Assembly: GCA_017590115.1 (NCBI GenBank)
Contig: JAGGNK010000114.1
Location: 1,872,867 to 1,936,866 of the forward strand
DNA length: 64,000 bases
Source of the DNA: Montifringilla adamsi
Lineage: Eukaryota > Chordata > Aves > Passeriformes > Passeridae
Direction: 5' to 3'
Positions 46,678 through 57,770 of the stretch are shown piece after piece. Both the position numbers and the translations under genes were made by a program. The notes under the pieces are model-generated. The model saw nothing but the letters and a program-made list of their open reading frames with translations. It ran no database searches and was not told where the DNA came from. The number at the start of each line of letters is the position of its first letter. Position 1 is the first letter of the stretch.

Positions 46678-47034
46678 GGAAGGGCAGTGGAATCCTGGGA
46701 GGAGATCATCTGGCTAATTAGGAGGGGTCTGGGGTAACAAATGTAAACATGACCTAGAGCTGGAAAGTCGCATACCAATGGCAGAAAGGAAAAATCATAA
46801 CTGACAGCGAATTCTCTGGATAAAGGGGGGTAACAATTCGTGACAAACAAGGGGTACACAGGGGCAGGATTTCTGAGGATAGACAGGGAAAAATCTGGAA
46901 TTATCATAACTGCTAACTAGGAGACAGGTGGTAAACAACTTTAGACATAGACTAAATATAAACATCTTCAAATCCTCACTGCTACAGTCAGGGAGAGACC
47001 AAAACATCTTCAAACCCCCACTGTCACAATATTG

Positions 47035-48331
47035 TTGTGAGGATGAAATATGTGGGAGTGGATCTATCTTTTCCTTAGGCAAATAAATCTCAGGGCCTCT
47101 TACAGGATTCCTGGGCCATGGTGAGTTATCCTTTCTGGAAGGTGATATGAATAACAAAGAAATAACCCCCTCAAAGATGAGCAAGGATACCTTTGTTGTG
47201 CCAGATTTGTTATATTTTCAAAATTTTGTGAATATAAGGGTTAAACCCTAAAAGCAGTGCAGTTCCATCTTGACAACGGAACCCTACTCCTGCATAATAA
47301 ACCAGACTTGTCTTGGTCAGTCCTTTGGATGCCTACTCTTCGAAGAAAAGCTCTGTGGGTTCTTGCTTGTGTTATAGGCTATTTTCCTGCAGATTTGTGC
47401 TACAAGCAAGTTCTAGCAAAATGTTGCAATTTTCCTTGTGGTGAACAACTTGTTCAAATCCCCTAATCCTTGAAAACCCCTTATGCCCCTCTTTTTGCTT
47501 TGCTGATGCTTTCTGTTCATCTGTGTTTTTAATTGGATTAGAAAGATGAATCATGTTTAAAAAAATCTTAATGTGAGTTTGCCAAAATACCAGTTGTAAC
47601 GGTGAACCATTGCCTGAGGCAGGAAGCTGTAGGAGTGAACGCAATGGGAAGTTAGCAATCATGACAGCATAGAGAAGTGAGAACCTGTGGAGACAAATAC
47701 ATAGACCTATGTGTTTTGCTTTGTTTATGGTGAAAATTAATAAGACTGAAATGGAAACCATGCCAGCAATTCATGGAATATAAGAGGAAATGAAGATTAT
47801 AGGATGTAAGTATGTCAGAGGACTGGAAGTGCAACTGAAAGCAGCAAAGGTCTTTGTACAGGTCTTTGGGGAGATGACGAAGTAAACAACTCTGAGGTTG
47901 AGAATAAAATTACAAAGCTGGAAATCACATCTGTGAAAACTGTCTGTGTGACAGACACAGGCACATATGTGTGACAGTTGGCTGGTGAGCCCAACAGGAA
48001 AGGTAATGAGTAGTGATGTATTTTGGCTAAGTTAAAGGTTAAAGCAAGCAGCATCAGATGATGGTTAATCCCCCAAAGAGGAAGACCACTAATGCAAAGA
48101 AATATATTTGAGTTAAAGGAGGACTGGTGTTTGTGTCCTTTACATATATCAGAAGAATGGCCAGACAGAAGACAAGCTAGAAAACAGAAGATTGGAAAGT
48201 ATGTCCTCACCCATAAGAATCGGATCTGCCTGAGTGAGGGTGTAGGTATAAGAAGAGTATGAAGCAATTCTGTAAGAAACAGTGGAAAACAGATGAGTAA
48301 ATAGACCTTAGGCTCAAGAGATTTATATTGT
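47035..48331. other. Host non-coding DNA, nothing recognised
   Basis: No gene recognised. A 223-codon - strand open frame (47815-48486) crosses from the CR1 below into this unique sequence and shows no domain features. Confidence 0.5.
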
Positions 48332-48495
48332 ATCACAGAAACATTGAAGACCCTGAGTTGAAAGGGACCCTCAAGAATCGTTAAGTCCAGCTCCTTTCTC
48401 TGTCCAGGACATCCCCAAGAATTACACTGTGTGCCTGAGAGTGTTGTCCAAACTCTTCTTGAACTCTTGTCAGGTGACCACTTCAATGGAAGAGA
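48332..48495 (-). mobile_element. CR1 LINE 3'-end fragment
   Basis: The + strand is a diverged reverse complement of a CR1 3' end: tatcacagaaacattgaaga, gagttgaaagggaccctcaa, gttaagtccagctcc, then ccaaactcttcttgaac. The 3' end is at the low coordinate. It is 5'-truncated with no coding frame. Confidence 0.75.
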
Positions 48496-50714
48496 AGATT
48501 CAGGTGACTAAATCTAATGACTAAAATGAGGACTTGATTCTAGGGGAGGAACAAAATGAAGATATCAAGAGTTTGGAGGAAATGTTCATAGACGATTTTG
48601 AAAGAGAAAAATAAAGATTGTCTTGCTTTTTGTGTGGGAATAGGTCTGGTTCTTGAGACCTGTGAATTTTATTTTCACTATCTTACTCCAAGAGCTTTTG
48701 ACACTGAGGATATCCATGACTTTTCTGTTTTCTGGTGTAGCATTTAATCTTTTATTGCAGTTTGTAGGTTTGTTGTAAACTCCTGACATCTGCATTGAAG
48801 TCTAGGGCACGGAGAAAAGTGCAGAACAGGTGTTGAATGCCTTTCTAGAATTGCCTGGCTGCTTCTAATTACAGAGTACTGCTGTCACAAAAGAAAAAAA
48901 AAAAAAAGGTTCTTCAGAAAATTTATTCTTGTTTTCTTTTCCTTTTGTTTATTATTTTAGTATTACTTAGTCTTTGCATCCAGAAATGTTCTTCATAAAT
49001 AAGGAATAATGCCAGCATTCCAGTGCTAGCAAATCAGCTAACTCTACCATATACATTTATTTTCTAATATATGATTTCAAATTCACATGGACATAAAAAT
49101 ATAGAGAATAGAAAAATAATATTTTAAGGCAAGTGGTAGAAGACCTGTCACTTAAATTATGTAAAATATGACCCCTATCTGAAGGGTTCAGGCTTATATT
49201 AGGGGGAAGAGTCATACATTGGCCAGGATAGGAAAAGATGACCTAAGAGCTCTTTCATCTGTAATTGCAGGTTTATGTTCCCAGTGGTTTCTCATAGTTT
49301 AGTAACAAGACAAGCATGCAGCTGGATTTAATGCCCAAATTACCTCTAAGACTGTAAGCATGATACCTATGTGAATAGCAGAGACACGACATATTATTTA
49401 ATATCATGAGTAATAGTATTTTACCAGAAATGCCATAATGAAGGAATGAGATGTGTTCTAAGTATTATCTGAATTGCCAAGTTCATATTAGTACCTATTT
49501 TTTAACGTGTTTTTTAAGACAAATTATGGTATAACTTATGGATATATATAGATATAACTTGTAGATCTATATATGATTCTGTGCACATGAACACCCACCC
49601 AGTCATACTATGCTGTTTATTGAGTCCTGTTCAATGTGATCTCTGATCTCTTATTATTTTTAGTACACCCTATCACCACCTAAACAGGAGAAAAATACCA
49701 GAATTTTAGACTTCCAATGAGAAAAACAAGAATACAGAGTTACAAGAGTTCATAATATCAAATCCCATCCTACTTATATGATGACTGACATTTCCAGTAA
49801 TCCTTTTTAGAAATTTAGTAAAATTCATCTTTAAAATTAGCTAGGTTTCTTTCTTCCACTAACAAGAGGAAAGAAACCTAGTTGGAGGTTTCACAGAAAT
49901 ACTGTTTCAGAACTGTGCATATGAAAAATTACATTTTCCTTATTTGTAGTGGAAAAGCATCCATTGCTAAAGTCCGCCTGCATGTTTTAATTACTGTTCT
50001 CAGAAGACCTTTTCCCTCCTCTTTACTATTCTTGTCTTTGTCCAAACATCTGCAGAAAAGAATCCTAACTTCCTTACCCTTTGTTCTGACAGGCTCTGTA
50101 AGTAAATGATCTTTGAGTTTCCCTACTTGATCTCAGTTGTGCAGTGCAAATCTAATATTTTATGTATTTACTTTGCTTTGTTACAATCAGTAGCATAACT
50201 TTAAAATAATATTTTAAAAGTAACATATTTTATCAAAACACTTGTAACTTCAAACTCCTTTTGACTTTTGTCATGGTTATGGCAATTAGATAACTGACAA
50301 TGAAGAATGGAGACATTTTGGAGGCAAAATTCAAAAAGCCAGTTTGATTTTGAGCAATATATATTAATCTTCCTTATCAAGAAAGTAATAACTCCATATT
50401 AACAATTGGTCTTTTTGTTCGTACATGTTAGGGAACAGGTTGCTAGGAATATCTGCTTGATTTATCAGAAGAGTGTTCATGATAAAATAAGAAAGCAGCT
50501 CTCTTTGGGGGTGTGTTCCTGTGGTAATGAATCAGGGCTTGTGCTGGTTTCCCACATGCAGCAGCACTGTAACATGAATTGAAGACTCCTCTTATTCTGC
50601 AGTCAGTCAGTATTGCATGGTCCTTTTTCTCTATATCCACTTTTCATTCATGATTATCCAGTTTACAGGATAAGTTCTTAATTGCTCTTGCATTAACCTG
50701 ACTTGCTATGTGTA
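48496..50714. other. Host non-coding DNA, faint CR1-like trace only
   Basis: AT-rich sequence. At about 49215-49265, ggccaggataggaaaagatg followed by acctaagagctctttc faintly resembles a + strand CR1 3' end, too weak to call separately. An A-tract lies at 48891-48907. Confidence 0.5.
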
Positions 50715-51312
50715 TAGAAACATACAGTCCATAAGGTTCAAAAAGACTTCCAAGATCATTGAGTCCGACTTTTTACTGAATGGCACCTTGTCAACTAAAC
50801 CATAGCATTAAATGCCACATCCACTCATTTCTGGAACCCTCCCAGGGACTGTGACTCCATGACTTCCCTGGGCAGCCTGTTCAAATTCTTAACAGCCCTT
50901 TCAGTGAAGAAATTCTTCCTAACGTCCGATCTCAACCTCCCTTGGTTCGGCTTGAGGCTGTCATCTGGGCTGTCACTTGCTACCTGGGAGAAGAGATCTC
51001 CATCTGTCTACACCCTTCTTTCAGGTGATTGTAGAGGGCAATAAGGTGACCCTTGAGCCTCCTTTTCTCCAGGCTAAAACACCTCCTTCATCTGTTCTTC
51101 ATATGACTTGCTTTCTGTACTCCTCACCAGCGCCATTGCTCTTTCTCTGGACAAGCTCCGAAACCTCAGCATCCTTCCTGAATTGAGGGGCCCAGAACTG
51201 GACACAGGATTTGAGGTGCAACCTCACCAATACTAAGCACAGAAGGGCAATTGCTTTCCTTGTCCTGCCGGCCCCACTCTTTTTGATATAGGCCAGGATG
51301 CCACAGCCAATG
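50715..51312 (-). mobile_element. CR1 LINE, about 600-bp 5'-truncated copy
   Basis: The + strand is the reverse complement of CR1 over a long stretch. In order: aagacttccaagatcattga, ccacatccactcatttctgg, ctgggcagcctgttcaaatt, cctttcagtgaagaaattct, aacgtccgatctcaacctcc, gagcctccttttctccaggc, attgaggggcccagaactgg and ataggccaggatgccac. The 3' end is at 50715 and the similarity stops near 51312. There is no intact ORF2 frame, only the 3' untranslated and terminal region. Confidence 0.92.
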
Positions 51313-54181
51313 TTGTTTTCATCCTATTTTCTACTCAAGTCCTTCCAGCTCATAATATCCCTTGCCTCCTACAGATTGATGACGCTTCCTGCAAATCATG
51401 AGCTTGTTGCTACTGTCTTTGAGGCAACATCATTAATACCAAAGGTTCATGATAATCCTCAATCCATTCCTAAAGGACCTTTCCTGGTAAACTCCTCCTG
51501 CTGGATTCAGAACTACTTCCTTCATGTTCCACTCATCAGTCCATTTCTCATCAGAGAACCTACTAATCACCAGTTTAAGTAATGACTTCCTGTAGTAATT
51601 AATATCAGATGCCAGTAGCCCAGGTAAATGAGGTTTATATTATTGTCTTTGCTTAGACAATCAATTATTTCATCAAAAGAAAGATGTCAATTTGTATTGT
51701 GTATTTTACCTCTGATAAACCCATGTCATATTTTTTCCCTATTTCCACCTCCTTATGTTTATTTATTTATTGAACATTTTTCTCCCAACCTGATATACTT
51801 CGAATATTTAGGCAAACAGGCCTTTTCAATATGTGCACAAAGCTTGCTGCTTACAAACCATATGATATTACCCCATCTTGAAGTAATAAAAAAAATGGCA
51901 AAATATATCCTAATAGTTTCCAACAAAGTAATGTAAACAAACAGTCCCAATATTCTCAGGCTCATACATTTTCTCCAAAGATTTGCATTCTTTCTCAAGA
52001 AAGATAAAATTGATGATAGAGAAAATATGTTGGCAAGAAAATTCTTACTAGTTTGTTTTAGCTATTAGAATTGGATAGTCCTTCAGTCCTGTATTAAGAA
52101 GATTCCCCTTGTAAAATTTGGCAGAATAGATTCTCCATGTCATATATTTCTTTTCAAGCTAAGGCCTCAGGCTGATTCCTGATTACATCAGTCTATCCCA
52201 CAACCGGGCTCTGGAATGAAACTTGCAAATCAGGACAGGATACTCTTATGGGTACATTGTGTATTCTGGAAATACTTATTATTGATAAAGATTTTTTTTT
52301 AATTCATCTGGTCCTAGTCTCTTTTGCTAAATCTTAGACAGCTAGATGCTTCAAAGTTCTTTGTACCCCAGGTTTTTTGGTCAGATTCAGCTTTTCTTGA
52401 ACTTAGTTTGCAAAGACAGCAATGTTGTCTTTCCCTTTCTAGTCTTTACTAAACTTGTCTCATCTTGTAACTCTTCAGTTAGGAAATGGTACTTTTTGGT
52501 TCTTATGATCCATTTAAAACCCTCTCTTGGCTCAATTTATTCAAGAACCACTTGCCAAAAACCAATCTTTGTGTGTATTTGGTTTAATATGCCCCTCTTC
52601 AGTTTTCTTTTTTTTCAGCTCATTCCATGGTATCTCAGGGAGTTTCTTCTCTTTTAATTTCTCTCAACTTTAAGACTAATATCAAGTTAAAAGAATTTTC
52701 AGTCTTTTAAGCCCAAGATATTAGCAAGAAAAATGCTATTTTTTGTTTTACTTATCTGTGCTCATTGACTTGTGAGGAAGATCTGTTGTTTCCAGCTAGG
52801 CTCAATGTCCTCTTGAATCTCTTTCACTCTCATAATGCATTGTTTCTAACTGATGAAAATGGGTTTTTTTTAAGAGCAAGAAAAGTTTTGCATATTTTCT
52901 ACAGGTCGAAATAGATATCTAGTGGCTTTTAGTGAGAAGTCATTGCAACCACTCTAGGCCAATTTTTAAGGTAAGTGCAACAAATAAGAAACATTTCCTT
53001 TATTCATCTGAAATTAAACACTTCAGTAATATATCTGAAGTGAATGTCTGTTTTAGTGTGAAACTAAAAGGTTTATTTTTTCTTAGCTTTGAGATAGCTA
53101 ATTTTGAAAAAAAAAAGACAAATAGTAGCCATTTAAAATGTAGTAATCTGAAACATTTTTAAATTACTTTTATAATGATAAATTTTTCTTTTTAGAGAAC
53201 TTGGTCTTGGTGAAATATGTTCTTCATTTTGAAAAGCAGACAGCATTATAGAAAAATTTCTGCTTTGAACTGACAAGCAATTACAGACACTCAGTGTATG
53301 CTAATTACATGGTACATTGAAACAATTATATACGTGTTGTCTCTTATTCCACACTCAGAATCCTACACTAATTTACTTATTCAATTACTTTTAATTTTTC
53401 CCCTTTATATTCCCCAGCATATGGAACAGTATTTAGTTTGCAGACTTCAGAGCTAGGCACTGAAACAAGCATTCCAAATACCAGGTATGGAAGGCATATT
53501 GCATCAAAGCTGGGAGTGTTTTATCAGTGTATTTAGGGACTCATCTGGATCCTTCCATCACAGCTAAAACTTGCTGCATCCTGTGGAAAACTATCCCTGG
53601 GAAGCCCATCAGCCTTTATTCCATGAATAGGCCATTTGCTTCCCTTATTCCAGAAAGTTTCTGCATCATGTGATCTGCATATGTGCATATGACCATATTT
53701 TGATCCTTTTAAGCCAGATTTATTGCAGTTTTTAGGACAATGAGCATCAGACCAAGTTCACCTAAAATTTGGTATATGGAACAATGGATAATGGCATTAC
53801 ATATTATTTCATGGATAAGTGCTCAGGTAGCTCACTGCTAATTTCTCTAACATCAATGCTTTTTAGACATATTCTTGCTATCAGAGAATGTCAGCTGCCT
53901 CACCATTTCCTTGAGTGTTTCTTGGCCAGGTAGGATAAGAAATATTTTAGGGTATTTAATTCAATTTTAAATTAATAAAAATCAGGCTACACAATGTTTG
54001 TAAAAGCTTATTAATAGTGATTATTCCTATTCTTTCTCCATAAATAGATATTTCAGATATCAATAGAATCTGACTTTCAAAACAGGTGCCTTTAATTCAT
54101 TCTCAGTGTTATAGGTAAAAATGAAATATAGCAAATTTTAATTAAAAAATTAAAAATAATCTATTTTGCTACCGTAATACA
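51313..54181. other. Host non-coding DNA, nothing recognised
   Basis: AT-rich sequence with no recognisable gene or repeat. Confidence 0.55.
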
Positions 54182-54665
54182 GTCCCGACAGGCACCAATC
54201 AAACGGACAGTGTAACACCCCCGGGAGGTCAGCTGGGTGAACGTGGATCTGGCCTCTATCGCAACAAATCCCCCCCCTCCCTGTCCACACTGGCTGCTCC
54301 GAGGCAGAGCTTTTTGTACTCTTTCATTTGCCTGCGGCAGAGTCCCTTTGTTTCTTTTTTGAGTTCTTCATAGTCAAGTTGATTTCTTTCTTCAGTCAGG
54401 GCTGCACAAAGCCTTCGTCCTGGAATTGATAAATGCGTTTCCCCAGTTCCCGGAATCTGGCATTCAGACGGCAGGTGCTGATGGCTCCGGTTATCTCAGA
54501 TGTGTATCTCGTCCGGGCCATCATCTCCTGGGTGTCACTGGACACATGCCTCCATGACTGCCCATCTCCTGTGCAGCCAAAGTTCTCTTCACATGTAAAT
54601 GTTGTGGTGCCTTCTTGCCCATCTGCCGCGGGTTTCGCCATCCTGGGGATGAACCCCCGCCCCCC
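54182..54665 (-). pseudogene. GC-rich island with broken coiled-coil-like frame; probable retrocopy
   Basis: On the - strand an ATG near 54640 opens MAKPAADGQEGTTTFTCEEN and continues for about 75 codons with SWRHVSSDTQEMMARTRY and LNARFRELGKRIYQFQDE. At about 54405-54415 the frame is lost and picks up in another frame as LTEERNQLDYEELKKETKGL and CRRQMKEYKKLC, then weaker sequence to 54182. Charged, helix-rich composition suggests a coiled coil. The GC content contrasts sharply with AT-rich flanks, and no introns separate the two parts. I do not recognise the protein. There is no poly(A) tail or target duplication that I could find, so a transposed or captured exon, or an embedded fragment of a repeat, remains possible. 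Confidence 0.5.
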
Positions 54666-54678
54666 CACCCCCCCACCT
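54653..54678 (-). other. C-rich tract, possible G-quadruplex on the - strand
   Basis: Runs of five, seven and seven C separated by single bases give G-tracts on the - strand just upstream of the ATG of the island. It may be part of a GC-rich 5' untranslated region of the source gene. Confidence 0.45.
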
Positions 54679-54679
54679 T

Positions 54680-56999
54680 TTTCCCTGTGTACAGACAGTT
54701 TGGTTTATACATATATATTTTATACACCTTTATCTACATGAATTACTAACTATAGCCTTAACACTCAGTGATTTAAGTATTTTGAGAGAGAAGTACTAAA
54801 ATTTCATATATATTGCAATTATTATCAATAATGGTACCACTGTTTATATAACTTGTTTCTTCTGAACAATGACGTTAGAAATGTTCAGCAAGAAAATGCT
54901 TGGTTTTTTTTAATAGAAAAAAATCTGTGAGTTCATACTATTTAATCACCCCCTCAGTTATTTAGATTTTTTGTTTCCCTACGTGCACATATAGCCCAAA
55001 TATATAATCCATGGGCAAAACAGCGTGGACTCACATGACAATATAAGCATAGCTAAAAATTCCAAGCATTGTGTACCTCTCTGATTTAGTGAATATGTAT
55101 AATTCCAATGTCAGTGCGTGCTTTAAATGTCAGAAATCTGTGTTGATGTCTGCCTGAGGGCCTGAAGGTTGGCAAATATACATTAGACAGTTAATCAATT
55201 TTATTTTCCTTGTAATGTGAAATGAATTTACAATAAATCTGTTTCTAGACTTTATTTTTACGTTTCTGTATTTGAATTGGGCAATTTGTACTCTGAATCC
55301 TTAGCAAAATGTAATTTGAGAGCTTACATGTAACTATTATTTCTAGGGCTAGATTTTGTCCCACACAGAATTCAGGTCCATAATAAATTTTTGTCTGCTG
55401 TGGTAAGGACAATATTGTTTGATCCACTTATTTTTATTATCACTGGATACTCTGCAGGGATAAATCAACTGTCTATCAATCTGTTTATGAGAAAGAAACA
55501 ACAACTTGAAAATTAATTTCCATTTAGACCTGAGCCTGGTTGGTTGCTTTTGTCATTATTCTGGTATGCAGCTTCATAAATAATATATCACTACAAAAGT
55601 TTAACACAGGCATATAATATATATATATTTCTATTTATAAAAAAATTAATATTTATTCATCTTAACATCAACATAAAGCTTCTATATTCTTGATATCAGT
55701 ATTGTACTTTTCTTAGTATTAGCAATGGCATCCTCATTTAGAGGTTCACAGGCTCTTACTGGGCATTTGTGTATTTGCATATTACCATCAGGTAAAAGCA
55801 ATTTGATTTGGTAAAATTTGTTTCAATCTTGCAAGGAAAGTGTGAGAAAAAAAGATCTGCTATGAAGGCTGGATGGCAAATTTCAGGGAATATCTGAGAT
55901 GCCCAGAAAGGCACTTCAAGAGCAAGGATGTATTTCAGTCGTTCAGAAGTTGATGACAGAACAATCCTGAGGAAATGTAGCTTCCATGACTAAATTCTGA
56001 ATTTTCTATTGCCTTCTACCCCACTAAGAATTTATTGGGTTTTTTTTAATTAAATGTAATGAAAAAATTATTTCATTTACATGAATGGAATACCTTCAGT
56101 GGAATACCTTCTTTTATTGGGAAGATGCAATTACATATTAGAAAAGGTGAAGCTCTTTTGGGTGCTGTAAGCACTGGTTCCAAACAGCACTTACAGACTA
56201 CTACTTATTAAAGACAAGATCATGGAATAAATTTTAAAACCCAACAATAAAACCAACCAAACAAAAAAGATGCTGGGATAATTTTAAACCAGGAAGAATA
56301 AGAAGAGGCAGGTATATGCAAGCAGCTGACAAAAAAAATCTGGGAACAAATGGATACTGTGGCACTGCAGCTGGAGGGAACTTTGACAGAAGGCTGTGAC
56401 TGTCCAGTCTGTGTGAGGGTTCTGGAAGGCTGAAACTGGTCCCTATGAAAAGTTTCAGAGGAAGGAAGGAAACAGGTAGCAGGAGGCAGACAGAAGGAAA
56501 TAATACCTCCTTGTGGAAGACTTGCACATTCAGTAGGAATAAGACCTGAGACCTGACTAAAAAGAAGAGATATTAGATAGTGTAATAAATTTTTTAATGC
56601 ATGTACACATGAAGTACATTTTTTATTACTTGTGTATCTAGGCAGCTAACTTTTTTGATTTAAAAATAATTTTGCTTTTGTTTTGGTTTTTTTTAAATGG
56701 AAACACTGAGACAAAATTAAGCTTTACTGTACTTCCATTTATGTCAATTAAATAGTAGAACTTAATCTTGCTTTCAGTACACAGTTTTGAAAGGTAAATT
56801 TGTGTTTGATCCCTGCTATTCTCAAGTTTCAGAAAAGATGCAAAACATCTGTATTTTAGCATTAAAATTTCAGTGCAGAATCAGCTGTACTACAGGGCAG
56901 AGGAAGCATAATTTCAAGGCAATCACAGTTGGTTTTACAATGACTTTTAAAACCCATTTCCAATTAGTTGCTGCTGGATACAAGAATTAAGACAGTAAG
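54680..56999. other. Host non-coding DNA, nothing recognised
   Basis: AT-rich sequence with short TA runs (about 55615-55630). No gene or repeat family recognised. Confidence 0.55.
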
Positions 57000-57770
57000 A
57001 AGGGCCCCACTGGCCCAGACAAATGATCCATCTGCCCTTATTCAGTCTGAAGCAGGATCTGGAGATCACAATGAGAAGAGAAAAAAACACCCGGCCACGT
57101 GTTGTTCATTTTTGACATTCCCTTCAGCATCCATAATTTTTTATTAGAGTGTACATTTCCTGTCCTATGCATTTAAAATCCATTTCCAAATACATTATAT
57201 ATTAATTTGTACTTTTTTTTTTTTTAATGTGGTACCATTCAAATCTATTCCTCCACCTCCTCTGGCAATAAATGCCTGAGTTACCCATGAAGTAAACACA
57301 TTTCTTCTGCCTGTTTTCCACCTACTTGTGACACTGACTGTCCGTCAGTTCTTTTGTTGCAGGTCTCAGTGAACAGATGGGTATCCAGCTTATTCACAGC
57401 TTTCATGGTTACATAAAGCTCCCACATGCTGCCCCTGAGTTTTCCTTTTCAAACATGAGATCAGTTTGGACAACTGTCAGTGATGAACCAGTACTATTCT
57501 CTAGTTGTAACTCCTAGTTTAACACTGTGTGTCAAGACTGTTTTTTCTAATTGTCTTGTGCTGGCTGCATCTACAATAAGATGCCTCTGCTGTCTTTTTG
57601 CCCTGTCTCTCAGTTCTGCAAGGTTTTCTGAAGTTCCTCATTCCTTAACTACTCAGATCATCATCTGTGGATTTGCAGCTTCTATTGTCTCTTCTGTTTC
57701 CAGGTCCTTGATGAAGATTTTAATAAAATCAGTTCCAGCAACTAAAAGAATGGGATTAAACTTTTAATAT
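57000..57770 (-). mobile_element. Ancient CR1-type LINE remnant
   Basis: Scattered landmarks in the right order suggest a very old CR1 on the - strand: ccactggcccagacaaatga tccatctgccc (57008-57038), ctcctctggcaataaatgcc (57257-57276), tctcagttctgcaaggtttt (57608-57627) and aggtccttgatgaagatttt followed by aataaaatcagttcc (57701-57735). Between them similarity is poor. The element would predate birds, so indels are expected. Edges are approximate. Confidence 0.45.

Larger units (their letters stand above)
46084..47028 (-). mobile_element. Solo LTR, 945 bp, with perfect 6-bp target duplication
   Basis: The segment begins TG and ends CA, and is flanked by ATATTG on both sides (46078-46083 and 47029-47034). 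On the - strand a TATA-like ATAAAAG (46671-46677) precedes AATAAA (46295-46300), so the LTR points left, with U3 at about 46680-47028 and U5 at about 46084-46290. The R-like middle is long and conspicuously GC-rich with CpGs, unlike the AT-rich host flanks. A 6-bp duplication is typical of alpha/beta-like (ERVK-type) avian elements. No internal viral sequence remains. I identified it from structure and did not recognise the family. Confidence 0.85.

Noticed and set aside
46278..46737. Open frames of 124 and 133 codons on + in the GC-rich block
   Set aside because: They lie wholly inside the minus-strand solo LTR. High GC reduces stop frequency, and the Arg/Ala/Gly-rich peptides show no domain.
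49215..49265. Faint plus-strand CR1 3'-end-like text
   Set aside because: Too short and diverged to distinguish from chance without an alignment.
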